A DNA stretch of 10,236 bases from Methanolinea sp. UBA477. Its GTDB lineage: Archaea > Halobacteriota > Methanomicrobia > Methanomicrobiales > Methanospirillaceae. The position numbers and the translations under genes are program-made. Below, one piece after another: positions 1 to 3,916 of the stretch. The notes below the pieces were generated by a model. The model ran no database searches. It saw only the letters and a list, made by a program, of their open reading frames with translations, and was not told where the DNA came from. The DNA lies in contig DAWO01000086.1 of assembly GCA_002509485.1 (NCBI GenBank), forward strand, positions 1-10,236. Reading direction: 5' to 3'. Positions within the stretch are counted from its first letter, which is position 1. Each line of letters begins with the position of its first letter.

Positions 1-396
1 TATACTTCCATCGGACGAAAAACTAACATCAAACATGGAACCCTCGGGTATCACCTCGGTATTCTCAGAGCTTTCGGTAAGATTTCTGTCATGGAAAACC
101 ACGGACATTCACGTTATTTTATAAATTCCGGTACATATTCTGAAATGGAAAAAACGATGTTGAAACATATCCATAATAGTACCGATTATCGGATTCTCAA
201 GTTCTTAATTGAAAACCCTGGTGCAATCAGAAAGGATATTGAAAAGAAGATTGGAGTATCGGGTCCGTTGGTCACATGGTATATGAAGAGGCTTAAACGA
301 GAAGGAATGATTTCCATACACAAAATGGGGAAAACAGTCCATTATGAGATTAATCAGGAAGTAAGGAAATATCTAGAAATGCATTGTTCCAATTGA
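1..396 (+). CDS. Two-winged-helix transcriptional regulator, 5' end outside window
   Basis: The reading frame is open from the first base of the window, so the gene starts upstream and the ATG at 91 is very probably internal. The visible 131 residues hold the end of one winged helix (recognition helix around GTLGYHLGILRAFGKI, then a wing ending HSRYFIN, residues about 12-41) and a complete second one (residues about 62-117: DYRILKFLIENPG, the helix-turn-helix around IRKDIEKKIGVSGPLVTWYM, and the wing ISIHKMGKTVHYEI). Tandem ArsR/MarR-like winged helices are common in regulators of methanogenic archaea, often behind an N-terminal membrane segment that would lie outside this window. Its role would be DNA binding; the target and ligand cannot be read. 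A T5 run lies 36 bases after the stop. Domain type is confident; the full architecture is inferred. Confidence 0.8.
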   Translation, partial: YTSIGRKTNIKHGTLGYHLGILRAFGKISVMENHGHSRYFINSGTYSEMEKTMLKHIHNSTDYRILKFLIENPGAIRKDIEKKIGVSGPLVTWYMKRLKREGMISIHKMGKTVHYEINQEVRKYLEMHCSN

Positions 397-642
397 GGAA
401 CCATAATTGTCAGTGTTGTAGGAAAACTCTCTTTTTCACCGAGTTCCGGATTCCTTACCGCTCATACGTATACTCTGCGTGGAAGAGGGAATGAAGCTGT
501 TGCAGCAGTTCGCCTCTCGATTCGGGCGAGAGATCCATTTGGGGGGTGGCATTTCCGATACAGCTCCAATAATGAGTAATATTCTGCCCGTAACCCTAAA
601 TTCCCTCCTTTTCCCACATTATAACCGCAATAATAGCGTGGG
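397..642. other. Intergenic stretch with no convincing gene
   Basis: This stretch separates the end of the winged-helix gene from the end of the minus-strand gene at 643-1092, so the two genes converge. Short open frames exist on both strands (462-650 minus, 479-673 plus) but neither resembles a known protein or has a good ribosome site. An inverted repeat with 6-bp arms, CTCTCG (514-519) and CGAGAG (527-532) with a 7-base loop, could form a hairpin between the convergent genes. Nothing else stands out. Confidence 0.5.
432..436 (+). terminator. T5 run, possible archaeal terminator
   Basis: Five consecutive T residues lie 36 bases after the TGA of the winged-helix gene. Archaeal RNA polymerase often terminates at T runs without a strong hairpin. 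Weak evidence on its own. Confidence 0.3.
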
Positions 643-1092
643 TCAGCCACCCCGCATGGAAGAAGACGGGTGACGGCCGGACGGTGTCAGGTCTATGATC
701 GAGTGGGAGACAACTTCACTCCCATACGGGGCATAGAGTTCGAATAAGACGATGTTTGTGGGACCGGGATGTGCCTTCACAAAGAAAGACTCATTCCCGT
801 CGACCAGGAGGGTAAATGTCAGATCCTGGAAGGGTTCGATCGACCGTTGATCCGATTCCGTGCTTTCATTTGGAGCGAGAACGCAGGTCCGGTTGAAAAT
901 GTTCGCTTCCGTCGCATTCGATACGAAAATCCGGACAGAATGGGTAAGCCCAGGGTCCCTGTTGTAGATAACAACGAGAGGATACGATGCTGAATCGTCA
1001 TACGGCGTCTCTTCAAGGATACCGGTGGCAAACAGGACTGCTGTAATAACAATGACTGCCGCACAGAGAACCAGGAAAAACGTCTTTTTCAT
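643..1092 (-). CDS. Small secreted or membrane-anchored hypothetical protein
   Basis: 149 residues. Residues 1-3 (MKK) followed by a hydrophobic stretch to about 24 look like a signal peptide or N-terminal anchor; the rest is hydrophilic with beta-strand character and probably lies outside the cell. Four N-glycosylation sequons (NAT at 59, NRT at 67, NES at 75 and 100) fit an archaeal surface protein. There are two cysteines, at 10 inside the signal segment and at 70; no lipobox is clear. The ATG at 1090-1092 follows a GGAAGTG-type ribosome site. I do not recognise the family and assign no function. It is transcribed divergently from the NYN gene, and its promoter probably shares the AT-rich patch near 1176-1186, giving a leader of about 60 bases. 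Expression as a protein is likely; the role is unknown. Confidence 0.65.
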   Translation of the reverse strand: MKKTFFLVLCAAVIVITAVLFATGILEETPYDDSASYPLVVIYNRDPGLTHSVRIFVSNATEANIFNRTCVLAPNESTESDQRSIEPFQDLTFTLLVDGNESFFVKAHPGPTNIVLFELYAPYGSEVVSHSIIDLTPSGRHPSSSMRGG

Positions 1093-1138
1093 TCATTCAC
1101 TTCCTTGCCGGTGCGTTCATCCCCTTTCATAGTGGCCC

Positions 1139-1148
1139 CGGGATCCCG
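1139..1148. repeat. 10-bp palindrome in divergent intergenic region
   Basis: CGGGATCCCG is a perfect palindrome between the divergent genes at 1092 and 1206, within the likely leader of the minus-strand gene. It may be an operator half or chance; nothing else supports a function. Confidence 0.25.
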
Positions 1149-1157
1149 ATACATCAC

Positions 1158-1176
1158 TCTTGATCAACACTCAAGA
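1158..1176. promoter_or_regulatory. Inverted repeat next to the NYN gene TATA box
   Basis: The arms TCTTGA (1158-1163) and TCAAGA (1171-1176) are separated by 7 bases and contain the overlapping palindrome TTGATCAA (1160-1167). The repeat abuts the TATA-like sequence of the plus-strand NYN gene and also lies downstream of the presumed minus-strand TATA, so a protein bound here could affect both divergent genes. The site is seen in the sequence; the regulatory role is inference. Confidence 0.35.
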
Positions 1177-1183
1177 TTAAATT
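1176..1183 (+). promoter_or_regulatory. TATA-like box for the NYN gene
   Basis: ATTAAATT is centred about 26-27 bases before the ATG at 1206. That is the normal archaeal distance from TATA to transcription start, so the mRNA is predicted to begin at or within a few bases of the start codon. No Shine-Dalgarno sequence precedes this ATG, which fits a leaderless transcript. Confidence 0.4.
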
Positions 1184-1205
1184 CTCTGAAACGTATGTTG
1201 AATCG

Positions 1206-1988
1206 ATGGAATACACGTTGCCACCGATCGAACGTCAGAAAAAACTGGCTGTGTTAATTGATGCGGATAATGCGCAGGCAAGTATCATTAAAAATCTGCT
1301 TGACGAAGTAGCCAAATATGGCGTGGCGTCTGTGAAGCGAATCTACGGCAACTGGACTACGCCCCATCTGCAGGGCTGGAAAGACGTCCTCCTCTCAAAT
1401 TCAATCATCCCTATCCAGCAGTTCAACTACACGACGAAAAAAAATGCGACAGACAGTGCAATGATTATAGACGCGATGGACCTGCTCCACGCGGGAAATC
1501 TGGATGGCTTCTGTCTGGTATCAAGTGACAGTGATTTCACCCGTCTTGCCTCGCGAATCAGGGAAGCCGGCCTGATAGTATATGGATTTGGGGAGGAGAA
1601 GACACCAATGGCATTCGTTGATGCCTGTGACAAATTCATATACACGGAAATCCTGCGGCCAACCGAATCTGTTGGGACTGCCGCTCCTGTTAACAAGGAA
1701 GTTTCTGTTTTCAAAGACGTGAAAAATGATCAAAAATTCCTCAAATTATTAAAAAACAGTGTCGAGGATTCATCGGATGAACAAGGCTGGGCCGAACTCG
1801 GGCTGGTCGGGCAGAACATCCAAAAGAAAAGCCCTGAATTTGACTCACGAAATTATGGATTTAAAAAATTCTTCGACCTCATACGCTCTCTGAACCTGTT
1901 TGAGATAGACGAACGACAATCAAAGGATCAGGCGGGAAAAATCATCTATATCCGGGAACGGTTGAAACAAAAAAGAAAGCAGGGTTGA
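1206..1988 (+). CDS. NYN-domain ribonuclease with C-terminal OST-HTH/LOTUS domain
   Basis: 260 residues. Residues about 13-150 form a NYN domain (LabA/DUF88/Limkain-b1 type, PIN-like fold): LIDADN with D19, D21 and N22, the ATDSAMIIDAMDLL segment with D83 and D89, and LVSSDSDF with D108 and D110, the acidic cluster expected to bind metal for RNA cleavage. A linker leads to residues about 175-250, a LOTUS/OST-HTH domain (GWAELGLVGQNI, SRNYGFKKFFDLIRSL), a fold that binds RNA, G-rich RNA in eukaryotic members. NYN plus LOTUS fusions are found in bacteria and archaea; their targets are mostly unknown, so a role in RNA turnover or processing is inference. The ATG at 1206 is the only in-frame ATG start after the stop at 1161. 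The key acidic residues are all present, so the enzyme should be active. Confidence 0.88.
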   Translation: MEYTLPPIERQKKLAVLIDADNAQASIIKNLLDEVAKYGVASVKRIYGNWTTPHLQGWKDVLLSNSIIPIQQFNYTTKKNATDSAMIIDAMDLLHAGNLDGFCLVSSDSDFTRLASRIREAGLIVYGFGEEKTPMAFVDACDKFIYTEILRPTESVGTAAPVNKEVSVFKDVKNDQKFLKLLKNSVEDSSDEQGWAELGLVGQNIQKKSPEFDSRNYGFKKFFDLIRSLNLFEIDERQSKDQAGKIIYIRERLKQKRKQG

Positions 1989-2009
1989 TGCGGTGCCGTG
2001 CTCATCAAC
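1984..2009. repeat. Inverted repeat spanning two convergent stop codons
   Basis: GTTGATG (1984-1990) and CATCAAC (2003-2009) are perfect 7-bp arms around a 12-base loop. The left arm contains the TGA of the NYN gene and the right arm contains the minus-strand TGA of the acetyltransferase remnant. No T run follows on either strand, so it is at most a weak bidirectional terminator. It lies next to the point where the remnant breaks off. Confidence 0.4.
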
Positions 2010-2205
2010 TCAATGACCCGAGCATTCCCTGGTATCCGCCTGTTTCTGAAACGAGCGCCTTTATTCTCAGACCTTTCGGGTAGTACTCTTTGAACCACTG
2101 GATCTTTCGTCTCAGTTCCACGTGTTTCTGCACGTCTTTATAGCCAAAGACTCCGTAATCCTCGATGTTTTCCGGTGTGAGATCGATGATTTTTATATCG
2201 TCCAT
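2005..2205 (-). pseudogene. Truncated GNAT-family N-acetyltransferase (N-terminal remnant)
   Basis: About 66 residues from the ATG at 2203-2205 (MDDIKIIDLTPENIEDYGVF) read as the N-terminus of an archaeal GNAT acetyltransferase of the kind beginning 'KIIDLTPENI.DYG.FGYKD...H.E...K..W.K..YPKGLRIK.L'. Members are usually well over 150 residues and continue after 'GGYQGML' into the acetyl-CoA-binding core. Here the frame runs only three residues further (SLS-type tail) and stops at 2005. The acetyl-CoA loop (Q/RxxGxG/A) is missing and was not found nearby, so the product cannot be a working acetyltransferase. An earlier GTG at 2230-2232 would add nine unfamiliar residues. The truncation is seen directly by length; the family is assigned from remembered motifs. 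It lies between the NYN gene and the toxin-antitoxin operon and suggests a past insertion or deletion here. Confidence 0.7.
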
Positions 2206-2238
2206 TGAACAGTGGGTGAGGGTTGCCTCCACAAAAAC

Positions 2239-2247
2239 CTTTTATCA
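2239..2247. promoter_or_regulatory. AT-rich TATA-like patch between divergent genes
   Basis: CTTTTATCA on the plus strand (TGATAAAAG on the minus strand). On the minus strand it would start transcripts about 11 bases before the ATG at 2205 of the acetyltransferase remnant. On the plus strand it would start transcripts near 2270, just before the first operator repeat. Either reading is possible; the match to a TATA consensus is only fair. Confidence 0.25.
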
Positions 2248-2270
2248 GACGTCGAAGAGCGCGAACCTGC

Positions 2271-2311
2271 ATTATGTTCACAAAAAGTGAACAAGTGTTA
2301 AATAGTGAACA
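2271..2311 (+). repeat. Operator repeat, copy 1 (upstream of antitoxin start)
   Basis: A 41-bp unit, repeated 55 bp further on with 38 of 41 bases identical. It contains the palindrome GTTCAC-AAAAA-GTGAAC (2276-2292), a TATA-like TTAAATA (2298-2304) and a third half-site GTGAAC (2305-2310). Read as codons from the ATG at 2274 it gives a 15-codon open frame (MFTKSEQVLNSEHRI) ending at the TAG at 2319, out of frame with the antitoxin. The TATA lies at the right distance to start transcription at 2328-2329. Binding by the AbiEi antitoxin is inference from known autoregulation of AbiE systems at inverted repeats. Confidence 0.85.
2298..2304 (+). promoter_or_regulatory. TATA box of the AbiE toxin-antitoxin operon
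   Basis: TTAAATA is centred at 2301. Archaeal transcription starts about 26-27 bases downstream of the TATA centre, placing the start at 2327-2329, exactly the ATG at 2329. No ribosome site precedes that ATG, so a leaderless message is predicted. The box sits between a palindrome on its left and a GTGAAC half-site that follows it directly, so a bound repressor would block access of TBP. Confidence 0.5.
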
Positions 2312-2325
2312 TCGCATATAGAATG

Positions 2326-2366
2326 ATTATGTTCACAAAAAGTGAACGAGAATTAAATAGTGAACA
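2326..2366 (+). repeat. Operator repeat, copy 2 (inside the antitoxin coding sequence)
   Basis: Second copy of the 41-bp unit. The palindrome GTTCAC-AAAAA-GTGAAC lies at 2331-2347, TTAAATA at 2353-2359 and the third half-site GTGAAC at 2360-2365. It differs from copy 1 at 2348, 2351 and 2352 only, all outside those three elements. If translation starts at 2329 it supplies the first dozen codons of the antitoxin. Its own TATA-like element would place a second start near 2383, close to an in-frame TTG at 2380. Confidence 0.85.
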
Positions 2367-3036
2367 AAGCAGGGACCGGTTGACAAATTTGTTTGCGAAA
2401 AAAGCAGCCGACATCATACGCGTCCTGTTGGTCCACTACCCTAAAACCTGGACACTTCGGGACCTGGCCCGTGAATCAGGAGCATCCCTTGGGTATACAT
2501 CACGGGTTTCAAAAACGTTGATCAGGCAGCGGCTGGCACTCCGTGCATCTTCCCGGTCGAAACTGAAGGTCATGGCTCCGGAGGATCTTCTAAAACGATG
2601 GGCTACATTTTCAAACTTTGTCGCAAATACCACATTTGTTGAATACTATTCCCAGGAAGAGGATATTGGAAAATTTTTGAGTAGGTTTGAAGGCAGGAAG
2701 CATCCGGAGTATGCATTGACCGGACTTGCCGGAGCGCTACTCGTCGAACCATTTGTCAGGCCTACAAATACCCATATTTACGTCAGGAAAAGGTCAGATG
2801 CTATCGAATGGGCAAATGAGCTTGGTCTCATGCCTATCGAAGAGAATGGGAATGTAAAATTCGCCATCGCTACCAGTGATGGTATTTTTTACGGAGTACA
2901 GGAGATCGACGGGATGCGAATTGTATCGGATATACAGCTCTACGTTGATTTGTATAATTACCCAGCCAGGGGCAGGGAAGCAGCCGATGAATTGTTTAAG
3001 AGAATTGAAAAACGCTGGGAAAAAGCTCAGGACTAA
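2329..3036 (+). CDS. AbiEi-family antitoxin of a type IV toxin-antitoxin system
   Basis: 235 residues from the ATG at 2329. An N-terminal helix-turn-helix (about 26-90: ADIIRVLLVHYPKTWTLRDL, then ARESGASLGYTSRVSKTLIR) should bind DNA. The C-terminal part carries the hallmarks of the AbiEi antitoxin family (PF09952-like): YALTGLAGALL at 128-138, VRPTNTHIYV at 143-152 and VSDIQLYVDLYNYPARGREA at 199-218. In characterised AbiE systems this protein neutralises the toxin without stable complex formation and represses its own promoter at inverted repeats. The in-frame alternatives GTG at 2305 and ATG at 2323 lie before the predicted transcription start, so 2329 is preferred. The toxin gene follows after 5 bases, so the two are co-transcribed. 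Its base composition is clearly AT-richer than the genes right of 3917, which fits acquisition by transfer. Family call is confident; start and autoregulation are inferred. Confidence 0.85.
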   Translation: MFTKSERELNSEQSRDRLTNLFAKKAADIIRVLLVHYPKTWTLRDLARESGASLGYTSRVSKTLIRQRLALRASSRSKLKVMAPEDLLKRWATFSNFVANTTFVEYYSQEEDIGKFLSRFEGRKHPEYALTGLAGALLVEPFVRPTNTHIYVRKRSDAIEWANELGLMPIEENGNVKFAIATSDGIFYGVQEIDGMRIVSDIQLYVDLYNYPARGREAADELFKRIEKRWEKAQD

Positions 3037-3041
3037 ATACC

Positions 3042-3839
3042 ATGTATGCCCGTGAGATAACAGAATCATCTAAATCCGCATTGCTCGAACTCGGCCTCTC
3101 ATTGCAGATGTACAGGAACGATATGGTGCTTTCGGGGGGATGGGCCCCTTACTTTATTACAAAAAATCACTTTGAGCACTGCGGGAGTATCGATATCGAT
3201 CTTGTCCTCAAGACAACCATCATGCAAAAATATGATAGTATAAGGAATATTGTCACCGATCTCGGATATGTCGAGGAAAACCATTTCAGATTCGTCAGAA
3301 GAGGAAAATCTCCGGTCGATGGAAAATATTACCCGATCCATATCGATTTCCTGTGCGACAAATGCGATCTTGGATACCATTTCAGAGTCCAGCCCGATCT
3401 GGAAGCGTTCATGTTCGAGGGTGCCGATATCGCCTTTGATTTTAACTTTGAAAAAGAGATAGAGACAACCTTGCCGGATGATGGGATCGATTCAATGGTC
3501 TTTAAAGTTCTCGATTTACCAGGATCAATAATCCTGAAAGGCCAGGCACTGCAGGGCCGAAAGAATCAAAAAGATGCATACGATATTTTTGCACTCACCC
3601 ACTATATGGGAGGACCAACACAAGCCGCTCAATATTTTAACCGTACTTTTGCGGACAAGCAAGTCTCCCGGGAAAAAAGAGGATTTGCACAAAATTCGCT
3701 GGCTGTGATACACCGAAAATTCCGGGATGAAACACGTTCGGGACCTTTTGATGTCGAGACCTTTACTGAACTGAAATACAGGAGAAATATCGTCGCTGCC
3801 CAGGTAAACCAATTCCTGGACAATCTGGTGGCTATATAG
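3042..3839 (+). CDS. AbiEii/AbiGii-family nucleotidyltransferase toxin
   Basis: 265 residues, of ordinary length for the family. It shows the nucleotidyltransferase core: SGGWAPYF with G32 and G33, SIDIDLVL with D51 and D53 as metal ligands, and HIDFLC with D102 as a likely third carboxylate. The C-terminal signature ILKGQALQGRKNQKDAYDIFAL gives K166, R173, K177, D178 and D181, typical of AbiEii toxins. Characterised relatives are growth-inhibiting, GTP-binding nucleotidyltransferases, and some MenT relatives add nucleotides to tRNA 3' ends; the target here is unknown. The ATG at 3042 comes 5 bases after the antitoxin stop, with only a weak GGA upstream, so translation probably depends on the antitoxin. 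All core residues are intact, so the toxin should be functional. A 7-bp hairpin follows the stop. Confidence 0.88.
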   Translation: MYAREITESSKSALLELGLSLQMYRNDMVLSGGWAPYFITKNHFEHCGSIDIDLVLKTTIMQKYDSIRNIVTDLGYVEENHFRFVRRGKSPVDGKYYPIHIDFLCDKCDLGYHFRVQPDLEAFMFEGADIAFDFNFEKEIETTLPDDGIDSMVFKVLDLPGSIILKGQALQGRKNQKDAYDIFALTHYMGGPTQAAQYFNRTFADKQVSREKRGFAQNSLAVIHRKFRDETRSGPFDVETFTELKYRRNIVAAQVNQFLDNLVAI

Positions 3840-3843
3840 GGAC

Positions 3844-3862
3844 TATTCTCTGTCCGAGAATA
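3844..3862 (+). terminator. Hairpin after the toxin gene
   Basis: TATTCTC (3844-3850) and GAGAATA (3856-3862) form a perfect 7-bp stem with a 5-base loop, starting 5 bases after the toxin stop. A TTTT run follows at 3873-3876. It is a plausible end of the toxin-antitoxin transcript. Confidence 0.45.
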
Positions 3863-3892
3863 AATAAGGAAATTTTCAGAGTTGCCAGCATT

Positions 3893-3899
3893 AAAAAAA
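3893..3899 (-). terminator. T7 terminator after the beta-propeller gene
   Basis: Seven consecutive T residues on the minus strand lie 17 bases beyond the stop of the gene ending at 3917. A short GAAGA/TCTTC symmetry (3900-3910) directly precedes them. A T run this close to a stop codon is the usual archaeal termination signal and marks the end of the minus-strand surface cluster. Confidence 0.6.
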
Positions 3900-3916
3900 G
3901 AAGATTCTTCCTCTCA

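Noticed and set aside
397..579. Frame stays open for 60 codons after the TGA of the winged-helix gene, as if read through or a broken C-terminal part.
   Set aside because: The encoded residues resemble no regulator tail, TGA is a plain stop outside the Sec-using Methanococcales and a few others, and no selenocysteine element is seen. Likely chance.
462..673. Short opposite-strand ORFs of 62 and 64 codons in the first intergenic region.
   Set aside because: No ribosome site or recognisable protein, they overlap each other on opposite strands, and one runs into the real gene at 643.
2271..2366. Tandem repeats considered as a CRISPR array or attachment sites.
   Set aside because: Only two copies, a 14-base spacer, TATA and gene start inside the repeat, and no cas or integrase gene nearby; a promoter-operator reading explains them better.
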